A DNA stretch of 64,000 nt from Hemerocallis citrina (taxonomy: Eukaryota; Streptophyta; Magnoliopsida; Asparagales; Asphodelaceae). The DNA lies in the NCBI GenBank assembly GCA_017893485.1, contig JACEHZ010000375.1, forward strand, positions 1 through 64,000, written 5' to 3'. Both the position numbers and the translations under genes were made by a program. Shown one piece after another: positions 45,201-49,725 of the stretch (the stretch's first letter is position 1; every line of letters begins with the position of its first letter). Under the pieces are notes generated by a model, which was not told the DNA's origin, did no database searches, and saw only the letters and a list, made by a program, of their open reading frames with translations.

Positions 45201-45683
45201 TAACCAGTTTTTTAAGAAAAAATCGATTCAAAAAAGTACCTTCTGTAGAATCCCCTCATGTGATCATTAAGCACCCCCGAAAACCCCATCCCCACAACCC
45301 CCATCCCAACATCAATCTCCTCCTCAAACCCCACCACCACAATCTCATCCTCCTCATAAACCACCACTGTCGCTGCCCTCAACTCCTACCAAACAACAAA
45401 AACCCCCAAATCAACTAAAACTCTTTTTTTTTGTTAAAGTAGAAATCAAGAAGACATCCATTACCTGATTCCCGTTCTTGAAGAGGATTGAATCCGACTC
45501 GATTGCGAGATCCAGGGCGTTGAGGACGAGGAACCTGGTGGGGCCCACGACGTCGAGGTGGATCTGGACGGAGCCGGAGAAGGTGCACGCGGAGAGGTCG
45601 GGGTGGAGGGAGAGGAGGTAGCGGGAGGGGACGGCGAAGGTTGGAAGGCGGAGTTGGGATTTGAATTGGGATGGTTCTTGCAT
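106..45683 (-). CDS. APM1: M1 zinc aminopeptidase (APM1-like), 11 exons visible, C-terminus off window
   Basis: Split gene of the M1 aminopeptidase family, which removes N-terminal residues from peptides using one zinc ion; plant APM1 is peripherally membrane-associated and linked to auxin transport and growth. Exons (minus strand): 45465-45683, 45240-45385, 23788-23890, 3904-4090, 3732-3825, 3316-3469, 2663-2767, 2446-2562, 1914-2027, 573-756, 106-403. Each boundary has GT/AG and the phases join, giving about 573 of roughly 880 residues. Seen motifs: [11 protein letters not shown] at the N-terminus, [22 protein letters not shown] and NEGFATW. Introns 2 and 3 are about 21.3 and 19.7 kb because of nested transposons. 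Exon 10 carries one extra base. The exon chain is read directly; the function is from family knowledge. Whether the allele is expressed is unknown. Confidence 0.88.
573..756 (-). CDS. APM1: APM1-like exon 10, contains a one-base frameshift
   Basis: The first part reads [20 protein letters not shown] in one frame. The second part reads [20 protein letters not shown] then LLEFEQ in the next frame. The switch is near 655-662, where one extra base makes the exon 184 bp instead of a multiple of three. Read straight through, a stop follows after the Met-Gln at about 600. Both halves are strongly family-like, so this is a recent lesion, an assembly error, or (less likely) an unrecognised splice feature. 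Confidence 0.85.
757..1913 (-). other. APM1-like intron 9
   Basis: Intron of 1157 bp between exon 9 and exon 10. It is AT-rich, with no coding sequence that I can support. It contains a GA/CT dinucleotide run at about 850-910, which in the transcript is a polypyrimidine tract roughly 95-155 nt upstream of the exon 10 acceptor. Confidence 0.6.
850..910. repeat. (GA)n microsatellite, about 30 units
   Basis: Uninterrupted GA dinucleotides within intron 9 of the aminopeptidase gene. A reading frame through it gives only Leu-Ser repeats and is not a gene. Confidence 0.95.
1914..2027 (-). CDS. APM1: APM1-like exon 9
   Basis: Reads [20 protein letters not shown] then [18 protein letters not shown], the conserved I-S-Y-x-K-G-(S/A) block that carries the transition-state Tyr of M1 enzymes. 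114 bp, phase 0 at both ends, with good acceptor (TATATTTCAG) and donor (GTGAGA). Confidence 0.92.
2446..2562 (-). CDS. APM1: APM1-like exon 8
   Basis: Reads [20 protein letters not shown] and ends LTESHPIE at a GTAATT donor. It continues the catalytic domain after NEGFATW with no frame problem. 117 bp, phase 0 at both ends. Confidence 0.9.
2663..2767 (-). CDS. APM1: APM1-like exon 7, zinc-binding catalytic motif
   Basis: Encodes [16 protein letters not shown] followed by [21 protein letters not shown]-x-x-H gives two zinc-binding His and the catalytic Glu; the Glu in W-L-N-E-G is the third zinc ligand 18 residues downstream. All catalytic ligands are intact. 105 bp, phase 0 at both ends. 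Confidence 0.93.
2768..3315 (-). other. APM1-like intron 6
   Basis: A 548-bp AT-rich intron. It contains short self-similar text around 2900-3130 (repeats of 'actatgaacttgttt' and its reverse complement) and the G-run at 3228-3260. No gene. Confidence 0.6.
3218..3260. repeat. T-run followed by about 33 consecutive G
   Basis: About ten T then 33 G on the plus strand, inside intron 6. In the sense transcript it is a C-run about 55 nt after the exon 6 donor. Runs of this length are rare in plant introns and are also a common site of assembly error. Confidence 0.85.
3316..3469 (-). CDS. APM1: APM1-like exon 6 with GAMEN substrate motif
   Basis: Reads [20 protein letters not shown], then [20 protein letters not shown], ending AAANKEW. 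The G-A-M-E-N motif binds the free N-terminus of the substrate in M1 peptidases. The exon ends in phase 0 at GTAATG. The following intron contains a run of about 33 G on the plus strand. Confidence 0.92.
3732..3825 (-). CDS. APM1: APM1-like exon 5
   Basis: Reads [20 protein letters not shown] and ends FFK plus two bases. The frame requires the donor GTGGGT at 3731 rather than the nearby GTAATT; the latter would create a stop codon or lose frame with exon 6. Length 94 bp. The sequence matches the segment linking the N-terminal and catalytic domains. Confidence 0.82.
3904..4090 (-). CDS. APM1: APM1-like exon 4
   Basis: Begins [20 protein letters not shown] after a TTGTCTACAG acceptor and contains [20 protein letters not shown], a hallmark of the M1 N-terminal domain. 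It ends S-D plus one base of Gly at a GTAGGC donor. Length 187 bp, phase 0 in and phase 1 out. Confidence 0.9.
4091..4729 (-). other. Native remnant of APM1-like intron 3 (upstream of exon 4)
   Basis: AT-rich sequence between the exon 4 acceptor and the edge of element A. Several short open frames here have no family resemblance. I see no gene. Confidence 0.5.
4730..6005 (-). repeat. Element A LTR (3' LTR in element orientation)
   Basis: About 1.28 kb, clearly homologous to 8105-9289 plus 10947-11015. It contains the palindromic TATA region GCCTATATATAGGC at 5840-5853. A G-rich stretch at 5140-5560 can be read as open frames but is LTR sequence, not a gene. Confidence 0.85.
5981..6505 (-). 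pseudogene. Element A: integrase C-terminal tail and chromodomain
   Basis: Reads [20 protein letters not shown] and later [14 protein letters not shown], an integrase SH3-like tail followed by a chromodomain, which guides chromovirus integration to marked chromatin. It closely matches the same region of element B (38060-38630). Upstream integrase catalytic sequence is absent, so the product cannot integrate by itself. Confidence 0.75.
6587..7830 (-). pseudogene. Element A: gag remnant fused to the integrase tail
   Basis: Begins near 7826 with [10 protein letters not shown], like the B gag start. It contains [20 protein letters not shown], the zinc knuckle [14 protein letters not shown], and then runs straight into [13 protein letters not shown] of integrase. 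Frameshifts and stops break it into pieces (7484-7753, 6587-7189). The join from gag to integrase is through a short segment [11 protein letters not shown] that is absent from B and also present in element C. Confidence 0.75.
8090..8104 (-). other. Element A primer-binding site
   Basis: The plus strand reads GCTCTGATACCAAAA next to the LTR; the reverse complement matches the Met-tRNA-type primer site seen after the left LTR of element B. Confidence 0.7.
8105..11015 (-). repeat. Element A LTR (5' LTR in element orientation), split by a solo LTR
   Basis: Matches the other A LTR from 8105 to about 9289 and again from 10947 to 11015. The break is the insertion at 9290-10941. Without the insertion it is about 1.25 kb. 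The TATA palindrome recurs at 9196-9209. Confidence 0.85.
9290..10941 (+). mobile_element. Solo LTR (Gypsy, probably Athila/Tat-like) nested in element A
   Basis: A 1652-bp insertion beginning TGATGT and ending ACATCA, flanked by the 5-bp duplication ATGGC (9285-9289 and 10942-10946). The intact A LTR lacks it. A TATA box (CTATAAATAC) near 9776 indicates plus orientation. The 3' end (TCCCTGTGGGTTCGACACTC, then a GTACACTTGC string) resembles LTR ends of Athila/Tat-type elements. No coding interior is present. Confidence 0.88.
11033..11719 (+). repeat. Element D left LTR
   Basis: 687 bp, starting TGATATGGG and ending GCAACAACA. A TATA box (CTATAAATAC) lies near 11401. The homologous right LTR is longer because of an internal insertion/deletion. 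Confidence 0.85.
11791..13489 (+). pseudogene. Element D gag remnant
   Basis: Starts [16 protein letters not shown], followed by a Pro/Gln- and Arg/Ser-rich N-terminal part. The core capsid-like region ([20 protein letters not shown], then [20 protein letters not shown]) is at about 12660-13160. It ends with [20 protein letters not shown], the usual Tat gag zinc-binding tail. Stops and frameshifts separate the parts. The same capsid region in element E is recognisably related. Confidence 0.75.
13770..14335 (+). pseudogene. Element D protease remnant
   Basis: The segment [15 protein letters not shown] is typical of Tat proteases, but the D-N-G-S active-site block expected between R-R-V and I-L-F is missing. 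A frameshift follows near 14000, after which [16 protein letters not shown] and then [20 protein letters not shown] are recognisable. The protease cannot be active. Confidence 0.6.
14336..15360 (+). pseudogene. Element D reverse transcriptase remnant
   Basis: Recognisable pieces are [36 protein letters not shown], and the catalytic block [10 protein letters not shown] near 14752-14781 (Y-V-D-D). Several stops and small deletions interrupt the frame. The RNase H-like connection region follows. Confidence 0.7.
15595..15802 (+). pseudogene. Element D RNase H remnant (Tat-type)
   Basis: Reads [20 protein letters not shown] and [18 protein letters not shown], ending FSDS at a stop codon. The V-D-G-S, E-A-E and S-D-S residues are the RNase H catalytic acids. 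The frame resumes after the stop (15803). Confidence 0.7.
15803..17325 (+). pseudogene. Element D integrase remnant
   Basis: Continues from RNase H through [20 protein letters not shown] to a zinc-finger region ([18 protein letters not shown]) and degenerate catalytic-core pieces. A string equivalent to P-Q-T-N-G-Q-A-E is at about 16757. A C-terminal segment ([24 protein letters not shown]) is near 17160-17225. It ends near [10 protein letters not shown] at 17326. Multiple stops and frameshifts. Confidence 0.65.
17600..17870. repeat. Short degenerate repeats in the 3' region of element D
   Basis: Variants of CCCGAGCAAGTGTGCGGTGT and GTTCGGCTCGCCATTTGAG recur three or more times with spacing near 100 bp, including a triple GGTGTTC. 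Non-coding. Confidence 0.6.
18367..18860 (-). pseudogene. Antisense coiled-coil fragment in element D
   Basis: Minus-strand text such as [20 protein letters not shown] and [15 protein letters not shown] is rich in heptad-like Leu/Glu/Arg and resembles the coiled-coil part of Tat antisense proteins. It lies beyond the stop of the main antisense frame (19046), so it may be a second antisense piece or a displaced C-terminal portion. Broken by stops. Confidence 0.4.
19046..21063 (-). pseudogene. Antisense gene of element D (Transposase_28-like, putative gypsy-type protein)
   Basis: Starts at 21063 with [19 protein letters not shown]. It runs 177 codons, then shifts frame near 20555 to [20 protein letters not shown] and [20 protein letters not shown]. 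This is the type of domain called 'putative gypsy type transposon' (Transposase_28). Further pieces are [20 protein letters not shown] (about 20050), a basic Lys/Arg-Ala segment, and a C-terminal [20 protein letters not shown] ending D-P-stop at 19046. Frames are interrupted, and introns are likely. Extra antisense frames in Tat elements are known; their role is not. Same direction as the aminopeptidase gene. Confidence 0.6.
21240..21248 (-). promoter_or_regulatory. Candidate TATA box for the element D antisense gene
   Basis: The minus strand reads CTATAAAAC about 180 bp upstream of the antisense start codon at 21063, with GC-rich sequence just downstream. Position and sequence fit a plant core promoter; transcription is inference. 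Confidence 0.5.
21340..22150. repeat. Tandem array of about seven ~110-bp units with G-box and W-box-like palindromes
   Basis: The string GTGTCG/GTGTCA recurs at 21381, 21491, 21601, 21717, 21825, 21941 and 22042. Units share CGAAGCATCGAAGTAGCTC, a C-G-A-A-C-A-A segment and GTTGACCGGTCAAC just before a CACGTGT. The palindrome contains TTGAC in both directions and ACACGTGT contains a G-box core. The array sits directly upstream of the antisense TATA box. Tandem arrays in 3' regions of Tat elements are known. Confidence 0.88.
22629..23638 (+). repeat. Element D right LTR with an internal insertion
   Basis: Preceded by a purine-rich G-run (polypurine tract) and starting TGATGAGTAAAAAT. It matches the left LTR except that about 22936-23293 replaces roughly 30 bp of the left copy. 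The extra segment carries repeated GGTCCGG/CCGGACC strings, like a small hAT-type insertion. Confidence 0.8.
22936..23293. mobile_element. Small insertion in element D right LTR, possibly hAT-like
   Basis: Absent from the left LTR. It is rich in ACCCGGAT/GGTCCGG motifs at both ends, in opposite orientations, with an AT-rich centre. No clean target duplication is visible because part of the LTR is also missing at the junction, so the class is uncertain. Confidence 0.35.
23639..23787 (-). other. Native remnant of intron 3 next to the exon 3 donor
   Basis: 149 bp from the element D target duplication to exon 3. Together with 4091-4729 it is all that is left of the pre-insertion intron 3, about 0.8 kb. 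Confidence 0.55.
23788..23890 (-). CDS. APM1: APM1-like exon 3, isolated between two giant introns
   Basis: Reads [20 protein letters not shown] then PALK, the strongly conserved segment of the M1 N-terminal domain. The acceptor is TATTAAACAG and the donor is GTATTG. Length 103 bp; its first base completes the Ser codon begun in exon 2 (GFYR-S) and it ends in phase 0. This exon stands alone with about 20 kb of transposon-filled intron on each side. Confidence 0.87.
24490..24870. repeat. A/T low-complexity tract
   Basis: About 380 bp composed almost wholly of A- and T-runs with TTAAAA/TTTTAA repeats. Confidence 0.8.
25892..26100. mobile_element. Candidate MITE with 15-17-bp inverted ends
   Basis: AACTATATGCATTCCAG near 25892 is matched by its near-perfect reverse complement CTAGAATGCATATAGTT near 26082. 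Immediately inside the right end is a GACGTGCC-AAA-GGCACGTGTC hairpin. Size about 205 bp. No clear target duplication was resolved, so this could also be a plain structured repeat. Confidence 0.35.
26089..26152. repeat. Two adjacent hairpins
   Basis: GCATATAGTT...AACTATATGC (spacer about 9) is followed by AATTTGGATAAT...ATTATCCAAATT (spacer 4-5). Both are perfect or near-perfect inverted repeats within 65 bp. Confidence 0.6.
26969..28013. mobile_element. Non-coding hAT element nested in the Copia left LTR
   Basis: Starts CTAGGAAGCAC and ends GTGCTTCCTAG (perfect 11-bp inverted ends), flanked by the exact 8-bp duplication CTCTCTAG (26961-26968 and 28014-28021). Subterminal regions are arrays of GGGTGCGG/CCGCACCC strings in opposite orientations at the two ends. 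No transposase. The uninterrupted right LTR shows the empty site. Confidence 0.9.
28446..29190 (+). pseudogene. Copia gag remnant
   Basis: Reads [20 protein letters not shown], the usual Copia gag opening (L-x-G-x-N-Y-x-x-W), then breaks up with stops. Later pieces include a [13 protein letters not shown] segment and an R-P-E-F motif. No zinc knuckle could be recovered. Confidence 0.65.
29191..29680 (+). pseudogene. Copia integrase remnant
   Basis: [20 protein letters not shown] and [19 protein letters not shown] match the end of the Copia integrase core (the Q-N-G-x-A-E-R motif with the catalytic Glu). The N-terminal zinc finger and first catalytic Asp are not recognisable, so much of the integrase is deleted. 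Confidence 0.7.
30130..31060 (+). pseudogene. Copia reverse transcriptase remnant
   Basis: Pieces in shifting frames correspond to a [19 protein letters not shown] block, an L-Y-G-L-K-Q-A block near 30425-30460, and [20 protein letters not shown] with VLCYLRGTI near 30857-31010. Stops and indels are frequent. Confidence 0.65.
31061..31500 (+). pseudogene. Copia RNase H remnant
   Basis: After the Y-L-R-G-T block, an A-D-W-A-like region (mutated near 31060), a K-S-K-K-Q-x-T-V-S-R-S block and a C-D-N-x-x-A/H-I-A-like block (about 31275) can be followed to 31500, just before the purine tract and right LTR. Confidence 0.55.
31655..32213 (-). other. Intron 2 sequence between insertions, no gene seen
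   Basis: AT-rich, with no recognisable feature between the Copia target duplication and the start of the PIF-like terminal repeat. Confidence 0.45.
32475..33781 (+). repeat. Element B left LTR
   Basis: Contains a CTATTTAAAGG TATA-like box near 32648 and a 'caaaccctaatcccc' rich leader region. Near-identical to 38591-39897. Confidence 0.95.
33783..33796 (+). other. Element B primer-binding site
   Basis: TTTTGGTATCAGAGCG directly follows the left LTR; the TGGTATCAGAGC part is the usual complement to the 3' end of initiator Met-tRNA. Confidence 0.85.
33980..36757 (+). CDS. Element B gag-protease-RT polyprotein, first frame (925 aa)
   Basis: Gag (about residues 1-380) starts [20 protein letters not shown] and has the zinc knuckle [14 protein letters not shown] near residue 303. 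The protease has [11 protein letters not shown] near residue 406. RT follows with [20 protein letters not shown] and the catalytic [10 protein letters not shown] near residue 757, then the start of RNase H (FEVTCDAS). The frame then leaves the family sequence and stops at 36757. It overlaps the second frame by 68 bases. One open frame is normal for this lineage, so the break looks like a small deletion in a repeated G-T stretch. Confidence 0.93.
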   Translation: MDNPDITATLAAIQATLANINQRLEKVELNQNIVPELHGHRQIPQGNVHDDRRQERDPDEQYKKNVKADVPQFEGHMEPQAYLDWVRAMDHYFVWFDKSEALKVKFATMKLTGKAQQHWTNLEHARRGRGLAPIATWEAMKEKLTERYVPLSFHTRLLDSWNLLYQGSKSTQEYVDKFDDFLIRCNALGKESEEQTLSRFRAGLRADLRNELIYRNVDSIAAAYALVLDMDSLKASSHSRSSDLRDHSSRMTSTDPPRPKPPSQHPNKSYPNKPNSNFNSHRDEHKGKNTGRDYSKIDPLTKCYKCKGYGHVASNCPSPSRINIIEGTAVIADDSDNEFSYEPIEGDDFGEEEDDQYLHCIRSIQSPHLNVVRCALSQLKEENDWKRTAIFHTFTTIGGKNCKVIVDSGSCVNAVSSAVLAKTGLKAEPHPRPYKVSWIDATALQVTHRCLVPVDFKAYKEEIWCDVLKMDVGQVILGRPWLYDHDVTIYGRSNQCVFQHDGLKIKLIPVRPRTSPAETTPAPSRKGKEVTYMGEKELTNEIEKGATFLLLTAREVPKDPKSLIPPQVTPVLQEFADVFPADLPNQLPPLRDIQHAIDLVPGASLPNLPHYRMNPTEHAELKRQVDELLAKGFIRESLSPCAVPALLTPKKDGTWRMCVDSRAINKITVKYRFPIPRLDDMLDMMSGATIFSKIDLKSGYHQIRVRPGDEWKTAFKTKDGLYEWMVMPFGMTNAPSTFMRIMTQVLRPFMGKFLVVYFDDILIYSRSVGQHLDHLRQVCGVLRKEQLYANPTKCTFLSDQTIFLRFIVSARGVSADPEKIRAITEWPEPRNIRDVRSFHGLATFYRRFVRGFSTIIAPITDCLKKGEFVWSKEATNAFEEIKKRMTQTPVMRLPDFTKVFEVTCDASGWYRWSPQSRESSCCLFQ
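36690..38672 (+). CDS. Element B RNase H-integrase-chromodomain, second frame (660 aa)
   Basis: True homology starts near 36703, after the frameshift ([20 protein letters not shown]); the listed Met at 36690 is not a natural start. RNase H continues to NKAADALSR. Integrase has an H-H-C-C finger ([11 protein letters not shown] ... CHTCQLAK), then catalytic Asp in SMDFVLGLP, Asp in VSDRDVKF and Glu in [12 protein letters not shown]-terminal chromodomain ([15 protein letters not shown]) lies near residues 580-625. The integrase and chromodomain are intact by eye. The frame ends 82 bp inside the right LTR. Confidence 0.93.
   Translation: MMLLVGIGGVLSQESHLVAYFSEKLNEARQKYSTYDKEFYAVIQSLRYWRHYLLPQEFVIFSDHEALRFLNSQQKLNPRHARWVEFLQEYSYTIRHTKGIDNKAADALSRCYMILSALRTEIISFERLRYEYASCPDFHEIYTSLKEGITRVIDDYFLKDDYLFYRSKLCIPSTSLREYLVWELHAGGLAGHFGHSKTIDAVEHRFYWPKLKRDVVRLVNRCHTCQLAKQQKQNTGLYTPLPVPSRPWEDVSMDFVLGLPKTQKKHDSILVVVDRFSKMAHFLPCSKTFDASRVAQIFFDNIVKLHGLPKTIVSDRDVKFTSYFWKTLWHKLGTKLKFSSAFHPQTDGQTEVVNRSLGNLLRTLVGENLGTWDLKLTVAEFAYNTSRNRTTGMSPHEVVHGYRPRQPIDLAPMLEHHRVSESASAFASRIHDLHREISKKINENNFNYKLRADIRRKFKTFNVGDEVMVRIRPERFPAGSVKKLNARAAGPFKILHKINDNAYVVDLPEGFGISKTFNIEDLVPYEGPEFNPRNPLIDEPTLQPTGETPPLPPLPDTTYPSTEELDNILDDQIISTRDGGIHRYLVSWKNKPESENTWIDRGELQRLDPDLLEHYDRRTGFDSTGSSLLPPGENDEDICSRRFGRFYQRRHRLHQLFYSV
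38591..39897 (+). repeat. Element B right LTR
   Basis: Same length as the left LTR; differences by eye are mostly C/T or G/A. The end of the integrase frame overlaps its first 82 bases. Confidence 0.95.
40011..41177 (-). repeat. Element C LTR (left in window)
   Basis: About 1.17 kb, homologous to 43339-44528 and more distantly to the A and B LTRs. A CCTATATATAGGC box is near 41044. The G-rich part (40400-40860) gives open frames that are not genes. Confidence 0.82.
41180..41925 (-). pseudogene. Element C: integrase tail remnant
   Basis: Reads [23 protein letters not shown] text ([20 protein letters not shown]), with the junction segment [20 protein letters not shown] at its start. The chromodomain region (41190-41400) is broken. 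It parallels the same part of element A. Confidence 0.7.
41930..43017 (-). pseudogene. Element C: gag remnant
   Basis: Pieces include [20 protein letters not shown] (about 42700) and a degraded knuckle [14 protein letters not shown] in which the second Cys is replaced by Phe. The start near M-N-S-N-I is at about 43015. Broken by stops and frameshifts. Confidence 0.7.
43339..44528 (-). repeat. Element C LTR (right in window)
   Basis: About 1.19 kb, with a matching TATA palindrome near 44390. Differences from the left copy are numerous, so the element is much older than B. Confidence 0.82.
44941..45239 (-). other. Intron 2 sequence near exon 2
   Basis: The right end of the PIF-like segment (to 45164) followed by about 75 bp of native intron up to the exon 2 donor. 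No gene. Confidence 0.5.
45240..45385 (-). CDS. APM1: APM1-like exon 2
   Basis: Begins [10 protein letters not shown] after a TTTGGTAG acceptor and ends [10 protein letters not shown] plus two bases of a codon before a GTAC donor. The G-F-Y-R motif and the preceding acidic E-E-D-E-I are typical of this part of the N-terminal domain. Length 146 bp, phase 0 in and phase 2 out. The downstream partner exon is about 21.3 kb away and restores the frame exactly. Confidence 0.85.
45465..45683 (-). CDS. APM1: APM1-like exon 1 (start codon)
   Basis: Reads M-Q-E-P-S-Q-F-K then [19 protein letters not shown], the conserved opening of M1 aminopeptidase N-terminal beta domains, and ends KNGNQ before a GTAATGG donor in phase 0. 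The start at 45683 is chosen because it matches the usual distance to the RLPxFAVP motif. An in-frame ATG about 36 codons upstream exists but its extension is low-complexity and not family-like. The hAT element ending at 45914 lies 231 bp upstream. Confidence 0.88.
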
Positions 45684-45913
45684 CGTTTCGGGATTGGATC
45701 TCGAATTCTTGATTGAGAGTGGGAGTGGAAGTGGGGGTATTTGAAGAGGGCGGGCGCCATGACAGGACAGGAGGAAGGAGCGTGGAGGCAACGAAGACTT
45801 CGATGGGAATCAGGGGATGTGATTGGAGAGACAGCGAGTGCATATGTCTGAGCGGGATGAATATAATATAATCTAATATAATCTCTAATCTCAAAATACA
45901 ACAACTCTTTCGT
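45684..45913 (-). promoter_or_regulatory. APM1-like 5' UTR and proximal promoter, truncated by a hAT insertion
   Basis: 230 bp between the start codon and the hAT element. On the minus strand an AT-rich stretch (TTATATTAGATTATATTATA) lies near 45864-45884 and could serve as a TATA region. Everything upstream has been displaced 3.8 kb by the hAT insertion. The transcription start is not known. Confidence 0.45.
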
Positions 45914-45917
45914 AAGT

Positions 45918-46110
45918 GGCAAACGGGCCCAGCGGGCCGGGCCGGGCCCAACCCGCGCGGGTTGGCACGTTTGACTGTGCGGGCCGGGCCGGGTTGGGGT
46001 CTTATGCGGGCCGGGCCGGGTCAGATTATGATTTGGGTGGCCCGCCCAACCCGTGAACCCATTAGGGCTCAACCCGGGTTGGGCCGGGTCGACCCGCGGG
46101 TTGGCCCGTT
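45918..46110. repeat. hAT left subterminal repeats
   Basis: Clustered GGGCCGGGCCGGG, CAACCCGCGCGGGTTG and GGGTCGACCCGCGGG strings; probably transposase-binding sites, as in other hAT elements. Confidence 0.7.
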
Positions 46111-46701
46111 TAATATATAATTTTTTATTTTTTTTTTTATTTTTATTTTTTTTTGGGTATCTTAAATGAATAAATCGAACTAATAATAATAATAATTTTA
46201 CAAATAATGTATACAATTATACAAACAACCATATTTTTGTTTGATGAATATTACATTTTTTAAAAAATTATAATACTAAGTAAGTAATACTACTAGTCTA
46301 CTAATAAGTAATAAATTATACAATTCTTCAAATATCCCCAAATGATGTTTAATTATAATACTAAGTCTAAGTATGTAATTCAGTAATAATACTAATAAGT
46401 AATAATACTACAATTCTTAAAATTGAATCAAATATCCCCAAATGATGTTTAATTATAATACTAAGTAAGTAATAATACTAATAAAAAAAAAATCGTAATA
46501 ATAATAATAAGATTGAAAGAGTGAAATTGACAACAAATTTTGAAATTTTATTCATATGAATTTAAGTTGTACAATTTGAACAATTTATAACGAAATGAAG
46601 AATTCAATTCACAGATAAGTTTTATACAATAACATATTTCTTAATTCTTATGTACAATTTTAATTGACTACAATTTTTCTAATTTAACATAACAAGAAAA
46701 G

Positions 46702-48840
46702 CTATTGTTGTTGCTGTTGTTGTTGTTGTTGTTGTTGTTCTTCAGGCGAGTTGCTCCCACTTGTGGAACTCGATAGTGCTTTCCCTTGCGTCCTATCTTC
46801 AGCCTTCAGCCAGTCTTCTGTGCATACGAGCATCTCTAACGTCTCGGGCTTCATCCGATTCCTGTAATCTGATAGAACCCTGCCACTTGTAGAAAATGCA
46901 CTCTCAGAAGCAACTGTAGAGACAGGAGGAGTTAGTAAATCTTTAGCCATAATTGATGGAATACTAAAAGTGTGTTCATGTTCTTTCCACCACTGTAAAA
47001 TATCTAGTGCAGAAGTAAAAGGCTCAGCATCTTGTTGGTTATACCAATTTAATTCATTTGGTTGATTAGTCCTAGGTTTTTTAGATTGAATTTTTTCAAG
47101 TAAACTAAATGTTCTATCACCAATTCTACTTTTACCTTTAGAACCACCAGAAGAAGAACTAACTACAGAAGTTGTACTACTAGAAGCAAAACGTCTATCA
47201 TAATAATCATACAAGTTATTTAACGTGGATTCAAATTTAACTAAAAAACTAGCGCAATCAATTGTTAATTCTACAATGTTATCTAAATATCCAAAAAATA
47301 TTTCTATCAAATTCTTCGTACCTTCAAATTTGATACGAGGATCCATAACAGTAGCAACACAAATCAACATAGGAGGAGGAAAATAATACTTCAAAAATTT
47401 AGTAAATGCAGGTTTTACAATGTCACTAATATAGGTATCATTTAACATTTCGTTAAATGTTTGAACCATGCTAACTAATTCAATAAAAATGCTACTAGAA
47501 GTAGATTCATATGTTTTTGAAAATTTTAAAGTTGCGGTTTTAAAAGGTTCTAAAAATTTCAACAAAGATTCACTAAAAAACCAATCGGCGACAGTCATTT
47601 GAAAATTAGGCATATTTTGTGCGATACAAAAATCATTTACAACTGCTTTATATTCGGTGACAACATTTAGTAAATCAAAAGTAGAATTCCATCGGTGTCT
47701 AACATCCTTTGGAAATTTTCTAAAAGGAACATGTCTAGCTCTACACCAAGCTTTCCATTCTTGTAGAATGCTTGGTTTTAATGCAATAAAATGTACACAA
47801 TCTCTAATTTTAATTATATATGGATCGGCTATAGCTAATGCATCTTGAACACATAAATTTATAATATGACATACACACCTAACATGAAAAATATTGTCAG
47901 ATGGAGGGTTTAATATTCTTTTTAAAGTATTAATTGCTACATTGTTGTTAGATGCATTATCAAAACTAATAGCCATAATTTTATCGCGAATATGAAAAAC
48001 ATCACAAAATTCTAAAATACGGTTTGCTATTTCAGCGCCACTATGGGGATACGGCAACGACGCAAGTGATATGATTCTTTTATTAAGAATCCAATCATTG
48101 TCGATCCAATGACAGGTTATTCCCATCGTTGGAATATTGTTGACACCCGTCCAACAATCCGAAGTTAAACTAACCCTACAAGTTAAACTATATAAAATTG
48201 CAATCAACGCGTCCTTCATTTCCATGTACACTTTAAAACAATCCGATTTGCAAGTATTTCTCGGAATTCTTTTAAAATGAGGGTTTAAGGCCGTTTGATT
48301 AAAATTTTCCAAGTTCCTACTCTCGGAATAGGTAAATGGTAACTCATCCTTAATTACTAATCGGGCCATTTCCCGACGAACAAGTTCGGGATCATAAGGG
48401 TGGCTATCTACTTGACCGGTCCTAGGGTTTATTCTTTGTTGGCCTTGTAGTTGATCAAGAAGATCTTTATGATTATTTAGGATGTGCCTACTAAGTGTAC
48501 CAGTTCCGTCACCCTTCTTGAATTTGTATAGTTTATCACATGATTTACACGCTTTCACACCTACACCCGGAGTTTCTGCGTCCGGGATATAATGATAAAA
48601 CTTATGCCAATCGCTAGTTTCTCCTCTACTTTTCCTACTACTACGGGGTTGTGTGGTGTCGGTTTGTTGTTGTTGTTCTTCTTCTAATTGTTCATGTCCA
48701 ACATCATCGTGTGTACCCCATTGTTCCATAGTAGGATCAATGTAATCTTGGGCGGGCTCAGTAATTGGGACAATTGGTGGCCTACGTGAAGATGAGGAAG
48801 AATCTTGTCCACTACGACCGCTACCGCGTGATCTAGACAT
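46702..48840 (-). CDS. hAT transposase, BED-zinc-finger type (712 aa), intact
   Basis: Transposase of the Ac/Tag1-like (RICESLEEPER-like) group, which cuts and pastes its own element. The N-terminus is Ser/Arg- and Gln-rich. A BED finger lies near residues 75-125 (C-x2-C in KACKSCDKLY, His in LSRHILNNH). Catalytic-region motifs are LTSDCWTG, ISFDNASNNN, RCVCHIINL and RHRWNSTFDLL. The C-terminal hAT dimerisation block (ASESAFSTSGRVLSDYRNRM) is followed by about 14 Gln at the end. There is no stop or frameshift, so it may be active. A TATA-like CTATAAATAG is about 480 bp upstream. Confidence 0.93.
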   Translation of the reverse strand: MSRSRGSGRSGQDSSSSSRRPPIVPITEPAQDYIDPTMEQWGTHDDVGHEQLEEEQQQQTDTTQPRSSRKSRGETSDWHKFYHYIPDAETPGVGVKACKSCDKLYKFKKGDGTGTLSRHILNNHKDLLDQLQGQQRINPRTGQVDSHPYDPELVRREMARLVIKDELPFTYSESRNLENFNQTALNPHFKRIPRNTCKSDCFKVYMEMKDALIAILYSLTCRVSLTSDCWTGVNNIPTMGITCHWIDNDWILNKRIISLASLPYPHSGAEIANRILEFCDVFHIRDKIMAISFDNASNNNVAINTLKRILNPPSDNIFHVRCVCHIINLCVQDALAIADPYIIKIRDCVHFIALKPSILQEWKAWCRARHVPFRKFPKDVRHRWNSTFDLLNVVTEYKAVVNDFCIAQNMPNFQMTVADWFFSESLLKFLEPFKTATLKFSKTYESTSSSIFIELVSMVQTFNEMLNDTYISDIVKPAFTKFLKYYFPPPMLICVATVMDPRIKFEGTKNLIEIFFGYLDNIVELTIDCASFLVKFESTLNNLYDYYDRRFASSSTTSVVSSSSGGSKGKSRIGDRTFSLLEKIQSKKPRTNQPNELNWYNQQDAEPFTSALDILQWWKEHEHTFSIPSIMAKDLLTPPVSTVASESAFSTSGRVLSDYRNRMKPETLEMLVCTEDWLKAEDRTQGKALSSSTSGSNSPEEQQQQQQQQQQQ

Positions 48841-49319
48841 AGTGTAGTAATGTGGTATGTAAAAAAAAATCTACAATGTAGGGGCGGACGAGCGGTGAAT
48901 TATACAAAAAAAACTAAAAAACAAGAGGGTTGAGATAGAGAAGTTCAAAAAAAGAACAATAATTTTAACTACAACGCAAAAAAATAATAACAAGAGAAAA
49001 GAGATAGAGATATTTTGATACCGTTCACCGTGGAATACGCGTATAAAATAAAACCGTGAAAATTAGAATATAATAGAAAAGATGGAGGAGGGCTTTGCCG
49101 ATTTCGCAATTGAAGAGTTGAAGTAGATTTGAGTCGATGGTTGAAGAGAGTTGAAGACGTTGAATTTTGTTTTCCGATACGACCGAAATTTGATCGTGTA
49201 TACGCCTCCTTGTACACTTGTTTGATGATTGCTACAATTGTTCAATTTTTTTTTTTTTGATGTATAATAGTAGAGAGAGTAAGAGAGGGAGGTGTGATTT
49301 TTTTGGAGATTTGTTGGGG

Positions 49320-49329
49320 CTATTTATAG
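49320..49329 (-). promoter_or_regulatory. Candidate TATA box of the hAT transposase gene
   Basis: The minus strand reads CTATAAATAGCCCC. It is 480 bp upstream of the transposase start and inside the hAT element. Confidence 0.5.
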
Positions 49330-49439
49330 ACTTAGAATTGGGAAAAAACAAAAAAAAAAAAAAAAAAAAAAAAAACCTATCTAACGGCAGCAGCAGCAAC
49401 GGCTCTAAGAGCCGTTGGCTGCACGCTGTGAAGCCCAAC

Positions 49440-49725
49440 GGCACGCGCCCAACGGTCAGCCCGGCCTCGAACCGCGGGTTTCGACCCGTTCGACCCGCCA
49501 CGGGTCGGTAAGTCGAAATTCGCGGGTCGACCCACGGGTTGGCGGGTCCAATTCGAGGGTTGACCGGGTTCGTGGGCCGGGTTTGGCGAATCGAATTCGG
49601 GAAAAAAGCGACCCGGGTCGACCCGGTCCTATTCACCGGGTTCGACCCGAACCCGTGAAATCCTTAGGCGGGCCGGGTTCGTGGGCCGGGTCGCGGGTGG
49701 GTCGCCGGTTGACCCGGCCCAGTTG
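49440..49725. repeat. hAT right subterminal repeats
   Basis: Many copies of GACCCG/CGGGTC and GGGCCGGGT, mirroring the left end, with a 20+ A-run further in (about 49348-49374). Confidence 0.7.

Noticed and set aside
45461..46216. Long minus-strand Pro/Ser-rich frames upstream of exon 1
   Set aside because: They cross the hAT boundary and are low-complexity or out of frame with the APM1-like sequence.
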